A stretch of 64,000 nucleotides of DNA from Tulasnella sp. 424. Lineage: Eukaryota > Basidiomycota > Agaricomycetes > Cantharellales > Tulasnellaceae. The first letter of the stretch is position 1; the number at the start of each line of letters is the position of its first letter. The notes under the pieces were generated by a model. The model saw nothing but the letters and a program-made list of their open reading frames with translations, made no database searches and had not been told where the DNA came from. Positions 1 through 9,453 of the stretch are shown here, in pieces. The stretch covers positions 124,001 through 188,000 of the forward strand of contig WSUB01000052.1 in assembly GCA_019633425.1 (NCBI GenBank), read 5' to 3'. A program made the position numbers and the translations under genes.

Positions 1-363
1 CTCACATGTCAACTGTGTCTCCTTGAGGGACCTCAAAGATTAATTATTATGGTTCCGGGCTGTCGTGACACTCTGGACGCCCACGTCGTTCCGATGGCGC
101 CAGACGCGAGACGAAAATCACACTCTATATACACGGATGTACATCTTCACCAACATCTGTCATAGTCCGAAGATCTTTTGACGTCACCTCTGGCGTCACA
201 ATCCGCACGAACATCACCCCAAGCCCATGGATCCCAGACCTTGCAGGCCAATTATTTGGTGCGAGTAATGGCCTCAGACGTGGGGGATGTCCCTAAGGTC
301 ACGAGCATGCGCGAAACCCGGGTTTCCCGATCCAGCTTATCCCCAAGTCCTCCGCAGCAGTCG

Positions 364-504
364 GAGATAAGCTTTTTCGAAGCACGTCCTCCCCGAAATA
401 CCTGTTTAGGAACCGCGAGATAGATTTGCGATGCACATCATGGCCTAATCAAGGCCGGAATGTGGCTCCTTTTGTTCGGGCCTCCTGTCTCGAGGGTTTA
501 AATA
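364..504 (+). promoter_or_regulatory. Promoter block of copies A/B with TATA core
   Basis: The recurring block begins with a gagataagctttttcgaag motif, passes through an aaatacc(t)ctttaggaaccg(c)gag segment and ends in the core TTTAAATA at 497-504. Because copy A's coding region is fused directly to the leader intron of copy B, this is also the only such promoter in front of B. Confidence 0.65.
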
Positions 505-543
505 CCCAGCTCGATCCGCTACGTTGTAGTTCCTCACGTACAT

Positions 544-616
544 CCTTGACCCGACCAAACCGGCCAGGTCAACCTGCCAAATCATTTTGGCAGATTTCCC
601 TGGTCGGAATGGTCGG
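544..616 (+). promoter_or_regulatory. Leader stem-loop, copy A (outer stem damaged)
   Basis: This is an inverted repeat about 47 bp after the TATA core. The inner arms around 567-589 (ctgccaaa / ttttggcag) pair perfectly, and the arm ending ccggccagg pairs with cctggtcgg. The base of the right arm is lost by a deletion that joins ggtcgg to tccgactaaaag, a segment found about 60 bp further on in copies C and E. Confidence 0.6.
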
Positions 617-782
617 TCCGACTAAAAGCTGGGATTCCTTTACTGACATAGGTTGCAGTAACCTGACAGAACGCCCCTCCCAATCAACCTTCGTGTGATC
701 AAGGTTCAAGTAGTACGTATGATTTGATCGACCATAGATATCAGGATTTGAGGAGGGCTCATTGTACTCGGAAATTCAATAG

Positions 783-1079
783 CTCCTTGGGACTTGGTCG
801 CACGATATCCACGAAAATTCGACCAACGCTTCCAACGCCCGCTGGGAAAGGCAGCCCAACGTTCCACCCGCACCTGGCGCCATTACTCTGCACTGTCTCA
901 CTTCCTTAGGGGGGCTCAACGTCTCTTTAGGCCACCCACAACGAGCTGACACTACGACACCCTCCGCTACGTGACCCAAGTCTTACTGCATCCAACATCA
1001 GCACTCTCCTCGCTTTGAACCACGCACCATTCGATCACTTCGATGACGATACCCTTTGGCGATGCAACCAAACTTCAAG
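783..1079 (+). pseudogene. Copy A: truncated type I zinc-finger gene
   Basis: The segment follows a leader intron at 713-782 (GTACGT...CAATAG) and matches the Pro-rich N-terminal half of copies C and E. One extra G at about 873 (cctggcgcc where E has cctgcgcc) breaks the frame and brings in a stop. The copy ends after the LWR segment and runs straight into the exon end and leader intron of copy B (donor at 1082). The zinc-finger half is absent. It is a remnant that now probably serves as untranslated leader of a fused A-B transcript. Confidence 0.75.
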
Positions 1080-1365
1080 AGGTACGTATTATTCAATCGA
1101 CGACGGAGATTAGAGATTATGGGCTTGGAAATCCAATAGAGGTATGAAACTTGCTCGTATATTGTCTGTGGACCAATCGGGAGGCGGAGAAGGCCTTCAT
1201 GGATGCGCACGAGATCTCCTCCCGATATCCGCCATTTCGTGCTCGACCTCCTCGGGGTGCCAGACGGGGTTCGGAAAGGGTTGTGAGTGAGGGGAGAGCC
1301 TCGCTCCATTCCGAGCACTCTCGAGCACTCCCTGGAGTGCTCTCAAGCCAGTCCTAAAAGTCCTA

Positions 1366-2262
1366 ATGAACGCCAGCTGGGGCTGCCAGCCCCAAATTCC
1401 ACTTGCACCTACACCTGCGCCACCAATCAGTACTATCGCTCTTCCTAACGGGGTATCAGTACCCTCTTCTGCCCTCCACAAGCCAGCAACACAAGACTTT
1501 CCGCTAAACGACGCAAATAATGCACCCGAAATCGATATCATCCCTCTCTCCTCTTCGAACCACGCACCATTCGAGCACTTCGACGAAAACACCATTTGGC
1601 GATGCATGGGTATCCCCCCTCCGCCCCGAATTCCCTCTCCGCCACAACCGTCGTCTCATGAGACCGGTTGTTCGTCCACCGCCATTCCCTTTTCTCCCCC
1701 AACGCCATTGTACCAGCGTTCCAAGACCCGAAGACAACGCACAGCAGCTCCGAAAAGTCGGGCCGTCCCGGCCAACATGACGTTTGTTTTCCAGACCCGT
1801 CTTCACGGAGGCTCGTCCTCGCCAAACGTAACGGCGAACGGGACCCTCACTCCGCCAACCTCTACGCCATCTTCAGGATCTTCTCTAGCTCACCAAACGT
1901 CGTCTTCCCCATGTCGTGACCCTCGTTGCACGTGCTCCCTCCGCCTCGACTCGAACTGGGTTAGTCATTGGAGACGAAGTTGCCCACACAATCCGGGCCG
2001 AAACTACCCATGTCCCAAAGGATGTGGTCGGGATTTCACTCGGAAGGACAACGCCAAACGACACGTTAACCAATGTCGTTGGCTAGGGGACAACGAACCC
2101 CCTCCGGAGGGGCTGCCTGATATATTATCCTCATCTTCTGGTGTCTCTTTTGCCTCTGTTTCCTCTTTCTCCTCTGCTTCATCTTCATTTCCTGCTTCCT
2201 TAGTCTCTCCAAGTTTCGATTTGTTTTCCAATTCTAGTTCTCCATCGATACCTCCTATGTGA
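1366..2262 (+). CDS. Copy B: type I zinc-finger protein, 298 aa
   Basis: Intact ORF of 298 aa beginning at ATG 1366. The N-terminal 180 residues are rich in Pro, Ser and Thr and include an acidic/aromatic patch (FEHFDENTIWR). The zinc region is at about residues 183-240: a CTC...HWRRSCPHNP motif (Cys-x-Cys, His, Cys) followed by YPCPKGCGRDFTRKDNAKRH and a terminal Cys, a C2HC variant of the C2H2 finger. The tail is almost all Ser/Phe. This composition suggests a sequence-specific DNA-binding regulator, but no target is known. The leader intron is 1082-1139; the 225-nt leader after it is not shared with copy G and holds a 9-bp palindrome at 1323-1342. Compared with G, the start ATG lies in the same context (NASWG versus SNATWG). 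Confidence 0.8.
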   Translation: MNASWGCQPQIPLAPTPAPPISTIALPNGVSVPSSALHKPATQDFPLNDANNAPEIDIIPLSSSNHAPFEHFDENTIWRCMGIPPPPRIPSPPQPSSHETGCSSTAIPFSPPTPLYQRSKTRRQRTAAPKSRAVPANMTFVFQTRLHGGSSSPNVTANGTLTPPTSTPSSGSSLAHQTSSSPCRDPRCTCSLRLDSNWVSHWRRSCPHNPGRNYPCPKGCGRDFTRKDNAKRHVNQCRWLGDNEPPPEGLPDILSSSSGVSFASVSSFSSASSSFPASLVSPSFDLFSNSSSPSIPPM

Positions 2263-3316
2263 TCTTATATGTACACGCTGTATTCTGTGTATTCTGAATT
2301 ATGATTTTGATATAGAACATCTGTTTCAGTTCTAAAATTCCGATTGAATGGCCGTGAAGACTTAGGAGATGGAAGTTCCTACATTCGATAACATTGGAGA
2401 ATGAACTCCGCGCGGCGTCGTTTGGAAGGAATTCGTTCTTTCATGGCTGACGGAACTCTGGGTTGATAAATCCGAGATTGGACGTCGTTGGCTCAACATA
2501 TCAACCTCACAGACAGAACATGTTCGACTAGGCTGCTTGCATTGTCCAAACAGCTACGTATTAGCACGACGGCTTCTCGATGTTGACAGGGTTGCCAGAT
2601 GTTTTCGAGTAGGTTCATTTTTGTCACTCTCGGATCAAGTGTCTTGCACGAAGGACGTACCAGGCTGTAAAACCTCAGCTGGGCGCGCCTCAATTTTCTT
2701 CTCAAATCATTTGCCCCAGCTCTTGTTCCGCTGGCTAGCCTGGTGAGTGTCCTGCATGTCGGTTTCAACAACGTACCGCTAGCTCTTTTTGCCTGAGGCG
2801 CCTCCTTTATTTTCTCGCTTCTCGCCGCTCTTTCCCGAACGCACACCCCTCACTGTCTTGGATCACGATCGTGCTTTATCCTTTGCTGTATTACGTCTCC
2901 TCTTTTGAACCGTTGTTTCTGTCTTGTTTACGCAACCCGTACCTCTGTCGCTTCGACTCTGAATGTTGATCGTTGTATTCCGTGTTCAAGCGAAAAGCTC
3001 ACGTGTCCGACTATGTTCCTTGAAGTACCTCGAAGAGTAATTACTATTATTCCGGGCTGTCGTGACACTCAGGATGTCCACGTCGTTCCGATGGCACCAG
3101 AGGCGAGAGACACGAAGCGTACACTCGAATTCGAACTAAATCGCTTTACGCAAACTGAACTTGCTCTACACTGATGCACATCTTCACCAACATCTGTCAT
3201 CGTCCGAAGATTTTTTGACGCGTCACCTCTGGCGTCACAATCCGAACGAACGTCCGCGAAACGCGTGTTTCCCGATCGAGCTTATCCCAAAGTCCTCCGC
3301 AGCCGAGGTCACGTGT
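2263..3316 (+). other. Spacer between copies B and C
   Basis: No gene is seen. The first 500 bases are the 3' flank shared with copy G (for example the tgcattgtccaaacagctac block near 2538 and again near 12138). The rest, from about 2990, repeats the upstream block found at 1-360 and 6180-6500 (ctcacgtgtc..., cgggctgtcgtgacactc...), which leads into the next promoter. Confidence 0.7.
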
Positions 3317-3484
3317 GGGAGATAAGCTTTTTCGAAGCACTGGGTCCTCCCCCAAATACCTCTTTAGGAACCGTGAGATTGATTTGCGATGCACTCGTCC
3401 CCTGATCAGGGCTGAAATGTGGCTCCGTTTTGGTGCAGAAGCTCGGGCCTCCTTCGACGCATGCACCCCTCGAGGGCTTAAATA
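3317..3484 (+). promoter_or_regulatory. Promoter block of copy C
   Basis: Same block as in the other units, starting at gagataagctttttcgaagc and ending in the core CTTAAATA at 3477-3484. A ggtgcagaagctcgggcctc segment just upstream is shared by all units. Confidence 0.65.
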
Positions 3485-3521
3485 CCAGCTCGATCTGCTA
3501 CGTTGTGGTTCCTTACGGCCA

Positions 3522-3606
3522 CCCCCTTGACCCGATCATGCCGGCCAGGTCAACCTGCCAAATGCTTTGCCAGATTTTCCTGGTCGGATTGATCGGGTCA
3601 AGGGGG
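3522..3606 (+). promoter_or_regulatory. Leader stem-loop, copy C
   Basis: Long inverted repeat 45 bp downstream of the TATA core. Arms 3527-3549 and 3579-3601 pair over 23 positions with two mismatches (T.T and G.A) and one G.T pair. The flanking ccccc/ggggg extends the stem by five. The 29-nt interior contains a weaker ctgccaaa / tttgccag pairing. If transcription starts about 30 bp after the TATA core, the stem lies within roughly 15 nt of the cap. Confidence 0.8.
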
Positions 3607-4198
3607 TTTGTGAACTTGGAGGGCTTGTACCTCCACCCCCTGTAAGTGGTCTGTCTGACAAAAGCTGGGATTCCTTTTCTGACATTGGTTACAGTGACTT
3701 GACCGAACGCCTCTCACTATCGACTCTCGTGCGACCAAACTCCCAGTGGTACGTATGGAGTTGATCGACCATGGATATCAGGATTTGAGGAGAGCTAATT
3801 GTAATCGGAAATTCAATACATAGGCCGTTGGGACTTGGTCGCACGATGACTATGAAAACTCTACCAACTCTTCCAACGCCCACTGGGAAAATCAGCCCAA
3901 CGTTCCACCAGCGCCTGCGCCATCACTCTGCCCAGTCTCACTTCCCGACGGGGATTCAATATTCCTTTCAACCATTCACAACGAGCAAGCACTACAACAC
4001 CCTTCACTACGCGACGCAAGTCTTACATCCTACATCAGCACTCTCGCCCCTTCGAACCACGCGCCTTTCGAGGTCTTCGACGACGATACCCTTTGGCGGT
4101 GGATAGGCATCACCCCTCTCACCCGAACTCCCACTCCGCCGCACTCATTCTCTCCTGCGAGCGGCTCTTCTGCATCCCCGATTTCCAGACAACCGCCA

Positions 4199-4735
4199 AT
4201 GGCTAGTCTCGTCCCTCTTCCAACTCCCTCGTTCCAAGGTTCCCCGACCAGAAGGAAAACCAAAGCGGCTGCAAAGCGACGAGTGGTCCCGCCCAGCATG
4301 ACGTCTGTCTTCCAGGCCCGTATTCGTGGACGCCCGCCTTCGTCAAATAGAGAGGACGAGACCGTCGACCCTCCAAGCTCAGCTACAGCATCGTTCCAGT
4401 CTTCTCCAGTCCACCGGGCGCCGTCTTCCTCACGTCGTGACCCTCGTTGCACGTGCTCCCTCCCTCCCGAGGAGGACTGGGTTCGTCATTGGAGACGAAG
4501 TTGCCTAAAAAACCCGGGCCGGCGCCACCCATGTCCCAGAGGATGCGGTCAGGTGTTCACTCGGAAGGACAACGCAAAACGACACGTTACTTTTGGGGAA
4601 TGTCCTCTGGGTGACAGCTCAGCCTCTCTAGGGCATCCGTCTGATGCGTCGTCCTCCTCCTCCTCTGGTTCGATGGTCTCTCCAAGTTTCGCTTTGTTTT
4701 CCAATTTCAATTCTCCGTCGATGCCTCGGATATGA
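4199..4735 (+). CDS. Copy C: type I zinc-finger protein, 178 aa from first in-frame ATG
   Basis: The zinc-finger frame is open from the leader-intron acceptor (intron 3749-3823) to the stop at 4735 but contains no ATG before 4199. The ATGs at 3846 and 3852 lie in another frame that ends at 4106. I therefore start it at 4199 (MASLVPLPTPSF), a position also kept in copy E. The protein has a basic linker (RRKTKAAAKRR), the CTC...HWRRSC finger and the FTRKDNAKRH C2HC finger at about residues 82-140, and a short Ser-rich tail. Relative to copy G the original start is out of frame, so the N-terminal third is probably no longer translated. DNA binding is inferred from the fingers only. Confidence 0.7.
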   Translation: MASLVPLPTPSFQGSPTRRKTKAAAKRRVVPPSMTSVFQARIRGRPPSSNREDETVDPPSSATASFQSSPVHRAPSSSRRDPRCTCSLPPEEDWVRHWRRSCLKNPGRRHPCPRGCGQVFTRKDNAKRHVTFGECPLGDSSASLGHPSDASSSSSSGSMVSPSFALFSNFNSPSMPRI

Positions 4736-5055
4736 CCTTCTGTATATGCGCTTCATCTTGTCTATTGAGGAATGTGAATAAAAGATCGTTTCAGTCTTTC
4801 TTCACCTCCAGTCTCCCTTCTCCGCCTCCATCTCTCCACCAGTTTCACGCGTCCGCAATCCTCGAAGGTGGAGACGATCAGGTCCGAACGGGGTCATTGA
4901 CCTCGAACCCCTCGACTTCGATAGCGAGTTCATGCCTTGCCTCGCAAGCTCATGTCCACCTTTCCGTTCCGGAGGAATCCGCATTCTCTGTTGTCCAGCG
5001 CTTTTTTCAGGTCTCTTGTCTAGTTCATCCCCAAGTCCTCCACGGCGTAGATCAT
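4736..5055 (+). other. Spacer between copies C and D
   Basis: Untranslated spacer almost identical to the one after copy E (8961-9280), including the cctccagtctcccttctccg region and a gaacggggtc...cgaacccctcgacttcg segment. No gene of its own is seen. Confidence 0.6.
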
Positions 5056-5238
5056 GAGTGGGAGGACGCTTCCCGAAGCACCAGGTCCTCCACCAAATAC
5101 CACTCTAGGAAGCGTGAGATAGATTTGGCCCTGCACATTGTCTCCTAATCAGGACCTCAATAGAGGCCATTTTGGTGCAGAAGGTCGGGTCCTCCTTCGA
5201 TGCAGCTCTTCTTCTCGGATCCCTCGAGGGTTTAAATA
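5056..5238 (+). promoter_or_regulatory. Promoter block of copy D
   Basis: Type II version of the repeated promoter, ending in TTTAAATA at 5231-5238. The ATG follows 133 bp after the start of the core; no stem-loop and no leader intron intervene, unlike in type I units. Confidence 0.65.
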
Positions 5239-5363
5239 CCCCCTCGATCCACTCCGTTGTGGTCCCCCCCCAGAACCCTCTTCGCCTTGCCATTCCTGCC
5301 TAAAGGACTTCCTTCTCTGTTGCTATTCCTCCACCACTTTCTAAGAGCTCGCGATTTTCGACA

Positions 5364-5897
5364 ATGGAGTTGACAGAGCTCGAACAAAGGCTACTGGCTT
5401 TAAACCTTTCGACTTCGAGTTACGCACCCACCATGCAACATCATCTTTCGGTTCCGGGAGAATTCGTCTTCCANNNNNNNNNNNNNNNNNNNNNNNNNNN
5501 NNNNNNNNNNNNNNNNNNNNNNNNNNNNNNNNNNNNNNNNNNNNNNNNNNNNNNNNNNNNNNNNNNNNNNCTGGCTTTAAACCTTTCGACTTCGAGTTAC
5601 GCACCCACCATGCAACATCATCTTTCGGTTCCGGGAGAATTCGTCTTCCAGCTCGACGTGCAAGTCCCAGCGTTCACGTCAAACACTCCCTCGGGCCCAC
5701 CCATGGGAAGGATTCGCCAGCGCGTCGACTACTCGGCATGCAAATGTCGTAACAGGACTTCAAAGCCGGCGCGACACTGGAAGACTACGTGTCCATACAA
5801 TACTAATCGGAGTTGGAACCGCATCCCATGCGAGCTCTGCGAGATGACGTTCTCGAGGCACGACAACGTGGATCGACATATGGCGGATTATCATTAG
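5364..5897 (+). CDS. Copy D: type II zinc-finger protein, interrupted by an assembly gap
   Basis: ATG 5364 sits in a cgcgattttcgacaATGGAG context identical to copy D2. The frame runs through 97 N and ends at 5897. The 80 bp before the gap (5394-5473) are repeated exactly after it (5571-5650), so the middle is probably a false duplication. Removing it leaves a 118-aa protein that lines up with copy F (120 aa). Features are a MELTELEQRLLALNLSTS start, then a CKC...HW...CP.N finger and a C2H2 finger (CELCEMTFSRHDNVDRH) at the end. The function is unknown and presumed nucleic-acid binding. Confidence 0.75.
   Translation: MELTELEQRLLALNLSTSSYAPTMQHHLSVPGEFVFXXXXXXXXXXXXXXXXXXXXXXXXXXXXXXXXXLALNLSTSSYAPTMQHHLSVPGEFVFQLDVQVPAFTSNTPSGPPMGRIRQRVDYSACKCRNRTSKPARHWKTTCPYNTNRSWNRIPCELCEMTFSRHDNVDRHMADYH
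5474..5570. other. Run of 97 N (assembly gap)
   Basis: Unknown bases flanked by a perfect 80-bp direct repeat. The repeat spacing is 177 bp (59 codons), which is why the reading frame survives on paper. Confidence 0.95.
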
Positions 5898-6504
5898 CGG
5901 ACGGTTGGCTGATGGGTTTCATTGAATGTGGCTCGTTCTCGTTTCTTTCTCTTTTCTCGTCCCATCATTTTCTTGTCTCCTGTCCCTCTCGCATTTTCTT
6001 TTCTTGCCCCTCGCTCTCACTCTTCCCCAGGTGCTACCCTTTGATTACCGTCTTGGATCACGATCTTGCTGGCCATTTGCGGTATCACGCCTCCTCTTTG
6101 GACCCCTTGTTTCTGGCTTGTGTTCTTAACCTGTATGTCTGTTGTTTTCGCTCCAAATATTCATCATCGCGTCTCCATATATAAACGAAAAGACCAGACG
6201 TCTGACTGTGCTCTCATGAAGACCTCGAGGGTGGTCATTGCGATCCCGCACTGTCGTGACACTCGGGTTGAACACGATAGTGCCACAAAACGAGAAAGAA
6301 GAGTTCACACTGCATCCGTATTCCGACATTATACACGTCGAACAGCTGAACTTGCTCTCCCTGTACATCTTTCCTGACGTTTGCCATGGTTCAGAGATCT
6401 TTCGACGCGTCGTCTCGGGCGTCAAATTGGAGCGAGCATACTTGAAACACGTGTTTTCGGCTCCTCTATCAAGCTCATACTAGAAAAGTCCTCCGCAGTG
6501 TGGA
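5898..6504 (+). other. Spacer between copies D and D2
   Basis: No gene is seen. It includes the 3' flank of type II units (also after copy F at 9937-10500), with a ctcttggatcacgatcttg segment and a block containing ctttcgacgcgtc that recurs near 10410. Confidence 0.6.
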
Positions 6505-6693
6505 TCACCAGTGGGAGATAAGCTTTTTCGAAGCACCAGGTCCTCCTCCAAATACCTCTTTAGGAAGCATGAGATAGGTTTTGCCCTGCACGTCGTCTCC
6601 TAATCAGGACCTCAATAGAGCCCGTTTTGGTGCAGAAGGTCGGGTCCTCCTTCGATGCAGCTCTTCTTCGTCGATCCCTCCAGGGTTTAAATA
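6505..6693 (+). promoter_or_regulatory. Promoter block of copy D2
   Basis: Repeated promoter with the full gagataagctttttcgaagc motif and a TTTAAATA core at 6686-6693, 135 bp before the ATG. The spacing is type II. Confidence 0.65.
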
Positions 6694-6820
6694 CCCCCTC
6701 GATCCACTCCGTTGTAGTCCCTCCCCTCAGAACCCTCTTCGCCTTCCCATTCCCGCCTAAAGGACTTCCTTCTCTGTCGCTATTTCTCTACCGCTTTCCA
6801 AGAGTTCGCGATTTTCGACA

Positions 6821-7210
6821 ATGGAGTTGACAGAGCTCGAACAAAGGCTATTGGCTTTAAACCTTTCGACTTCGAGTTACGCACCCACCATGCAACATCA
6901 TCTTTCGGTTCCGGGAGAATTCGTCTTCCAGCTCGACGTGCAAGTCCCAGCGTTCACGTCAAACACTCCCTCGGGCCCACCTATGGGAAGGACTCGTCGT
7001 GACCCTCGTTGCACGTGTTCCTTCCACCCCGACTCAGACTGGGTTCGTCATTGGAGACGGAATTGCCCACAGAACCCGGGCCGACGCTACCCATGTCCCG
7101 AAGGGTGCGGTCGGGAGTTCACCCGGAAGGACAACGCAAAACGGCACGTTATGCTCGACGAATGTTCCTTTAGCGGGGGACAACACACCCCCTCCGTAGC
7201 GGCCGCCTGA
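6821..7210 (+). CDS. Copy D2: chimeric type II/type I zinc-finger protein, 129 aa
   Basis: Residues 1-57 are nearly identical to copy D (MELTELEQRLLALNLSTS start, ending PMGRTR). The rest switches to the type I finger block (RRDPRCTCSFHPDSDWVRHW, then YPCPEGCGREFTRKDNAKRH). The junction is at about 6985-6997, where both parents read ggaagga(c/t)tcg. The 3' end and downstream flank match copies B and G. Just after the second finger a one-base shift relative to G makes an early stop (SVAAA), so the Ser-rich tail is untranslated. The protein thus has a type II promoter and N-terminus with a type I DNA-binding block. It may be functional; expression is not shown. Confidence 0.8.
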   Translation: MELTELEQRLLALNLSTSSYAPTMQHHLSVPGEFVFQLDVQVPAFTSNTPSGPPMGRTRRDPRCTCSFHPDSDWVRHWRRNCPQNPGRRYPCPEGCGREFTRKDNAKRHVMLDECSFSGGQHTPSVAAA

Positions 7211-7576
7211 TATATCCTCATTTTCTGGTTCCTCCTTTGCCTCTGTTTCCTCTTTCTCTTTTGCTTCATCTTCCTCTCCTGGTTCCTTAGTCTCTCCAAG
7301 TTTCGATTTGTTTTCTAATTCTAGTCCTCCTATGTGATTTTATGTGTACGCGCTCCAACTCTGTTTATTCTGAACTGTGATTTGAATAGAACATCTGTTT
7401 CGGTTCTAAACTTCTGATTGAATGGTCGTGACGGCTTCAATATCCGTCATAGTCCGAAGATCTTTCAACACGTCGCCTCTGGCGTCACAATCCGAACGAA
7501 CGTACGCGAAACGTGTGTTTTCCCAGTTTTCCCGATCTAGGTTATCCCAAAGTCCTCCGCAGCGGAGATCACGTGT

Positions 7577-7744
7577 GGGAGAAAAACTTTTTCGAAGCAC
7601 TAGGTCCTCCCCAAATACCTCTTTAGGAACCGTGAGATAGGTTTGCGATGCACATCGTCTCCTAATCAGGGCTGGAATGTGACTCCTTTTTAGTGCAGAA
7701 GCTCGGTCCTCCTTCGACGCATGTACCCCTCGAGGGTTTAAATA
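7577..7744 (+). promoter_or_regulatory. Promoter block of copy E
   Basis: Repeated block (gagaaaaactttttcgaagc here) ending in TTTAAATA at 7737-7744. Close in sequence to the promoter of copy C. Confidence 0.65.
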
Positions 7745-7776
7745 CCAGCTCGATCTGCGATGTTGTAGTTCCCTCA

Positions 7777-7859
7777 CCCCCTTAACCTGACCATACCGGC
7801 CAGGTCAACCTGCCAAATCATTTTGCCAGATTTCCTGGTCGGAATGGTCAGGTCAAGGG
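7777..7859 (+). promoter_or_regulatory. Leader stem-loop, copy E
   Basis: Arms 7782-7804 and 7834-7856 pair over 23 positions with mismatches only at pairs 3 and 14 and one G.T. Compared with copy C, pair 7 changes C-G to T-A and pair 10 changes T-A to C-G on both arms together. It begins 40 bp after the TATA core. Confidence 0.8.
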
Positions 7860-8432
7860 TGTGTAAATTTGGAGGGCTCGTACCTCCGCCTCCGTAAGTG
7901 GTCCGTCCGACTAAAAGCTGAGATTCATTTTCTGACATGGGTTGCGGTTACCCGACAAAACGCCTTTCCCAATCGACCCTCGTGTGACCAGGTTTCCAGT
8001 GGTACGTATGAAGTTGATCAACCATGCACATCAGAATTTGAGGATGGCTAATTGCAATCGGAAATTCAATACATAGCCCCTTGGACTTGGTCGCACGATA
8101 TCCATGAAACCTCGGCCAACGCTTCCAACGTCCCACCCGCCCCTGCGCCATCACTCTGCACCGTCTCACTTCCCGACGGGGACTCAATACGCCTTTCAGC
8201 CATTCACAACGAGTTATCACTACAACACCCTCCACTACGCGACGCAAGTCTTACATCCCACATCAGCACTCTACCCCCTTCGAACCACGAGCCATTCGAT
8301 CATTTCGACTTTGACGACGATATCCTTTGGCGGTTGATATACATCACTCCTCTCACCTGAGCTCCCTCTACGCCTCTCCCATCCTCTCCTGAGACAGGCT
8401 CGTCTTCATTCCCGATTTCCCGACAACCACCA

Positions 8433-8960
8433 ATGGCTAGTCCCTCCCCTCTTCCAACTCCCTCGTTCCAAGGTTCCCCAACCAGAAGGAAAACCAAAGC
8501 AGTTGCAAAACGACGAGTAGTCCCGGCCAACATGACGTCCGTCTTCCAAGCCCGTATACGCGGAGGTTCGCCTTCATCAAACAGAGGGGACGAGACCGTT
8601 GATCCTCCAAGCACAGCTATGGCATCGTCCCAGTCTTCTCCAGTCCCCCGAGCATCGTCTTCCTCCCGTCGTGACCCTCGTTGCACCTGCTCCCTCTCTC
8701 CCGACTCGGACTGGGTCCGTCATTGGAGAAGAAGCTGTCCACACAACCCGGGCCGACGCTTCCCATGTCCCAAAGGCTGCGGTAGGGAGTTCACCCGGAA
8801 GGACAACGCAAAACGACACGTTACCCTTGGGGAATGTCCTCTGGGGGACAGCCCAGCCTCTCCGGGGCATCCACCTGGTGCTTCCTCCTCCTCGGGCTCG
8901 AAGGCGTCTCCAAGTTTTGCTTCGTTTTCCAATTTAAGTTCTTCGTCGATGCCCCCCTAG
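8433..8960 (+). CDS. Copy E: type I zinc-finger protein, N-terminally reduced, 175 aa
   Basis: As in copy C, the finger frame is open from the leader intron (8002-8076) but has no early ATG, and the upstream ATG at 8104 is out of frame. The upstream part also contains an in-frame TGA at 8358-8360, where copy C reads CGA (a C-to-T change). Translation from 8433 (MASPSPLPTPSF) avoids that stop and gives an intact protein: basic linker, CTC...HWRRSC finger, PCPKGCGREFTRKDNAKRH finger and a Ser-rich tail. If the long form were the real gene, this copy would be a pseudogene. The shared ATG with copy C favours the short form. Confidence 0.6.
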   Translation: MASPSPLPTPSFQGSPTRRKTKAVAKRRVVPANMTSVFQARIRGGSPSSNRGDETVDPPSTAMASSQSSPVPRASSSSRRDPRCTCSLSPDSDWVRHWRRSCPHNPGRRFPCPKGCGREFTRKDNAKRHVTLGECPLGDSPASPGHPPGASSSSGSKASPSFASFSNLSSSSMPP

Positions 8961-9285
8961 ATGACCTTCTGTGTATGCGCTCTACCTTGTGTATTAAAGG
9001 ATGTGAATAATATAGTTTCAGTCTCTCTTCACCTCCAGTCCCACTTCTCCGCCTCCATCTCTCCACCAGTTTTCACGCGTCCGCGATCCTCGAAAGTGGA
9101 GACGATTGGGTCCGAACGGGGTCCATCAGTTTCGAACCCCTCGACTTCGATCGCGAGTTCTTGCCCCGCCCCGCAACCTCAAGTTCACCTTTCCGTTCCG
9201 AGGGAATGCGCATTCTCCATCTTCTAGCTCTTTTCTCCGGTCTCATTGTCTAGCTCATCCCCAAAGTCCTCCGCTGGGTGGATCA
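8961..9285 (+). other. Spacer between copies E and F
   Basis: Untranslated spacer repeating 4736-5055. No gene is seen. Confidence 0.6.
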
Positions 9286-9453
9286 TGAGTGGGAGAGAAG
9301 ATTTCGAAGCACCAGATCCTCCAGATGCCTCTTTAGGAAGCGTGGGATAGATTTGGCCCTTGCACATCGTCTCCTAATCAAGGGCGCAATAGAGTCCGTT
9401 TTGGTGCAGAAGCTTGGGACCTCTTGGGACCTCCTTCGACGACAGTTTAAATA
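9286..9453 (+). promoter_or_regulatory. Promoter block of copy F
   Basis: Somewhat shortened repeated promoter with a TTTAAATA core at 9446-9453, 128 bp before the ATG. As in other type II units, no stem-loop or leader intron is present. Confidence 0.6.

Noticed and set aside
1197..1607. Long - strand ORFs across the zinc-finger genes
   Set aside because: They are antisense shadows of GC-rich coding sequence that recur in every copy opposite the fingers and have no family features.
5364..5897. A 177-aa protein with a duplicated N-terminus in copy D
   Set aside because: The duplication consists of two identical 80-bp stretches around a run of N, and sister copies have it once. An assembly artefact is more likely.
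8358..8360. The TGA in copy E as part of an intron
   Set aside because: The sequence around it aligns base for base with coding-like sequence in copy C and has no good donor and acceptor pair.
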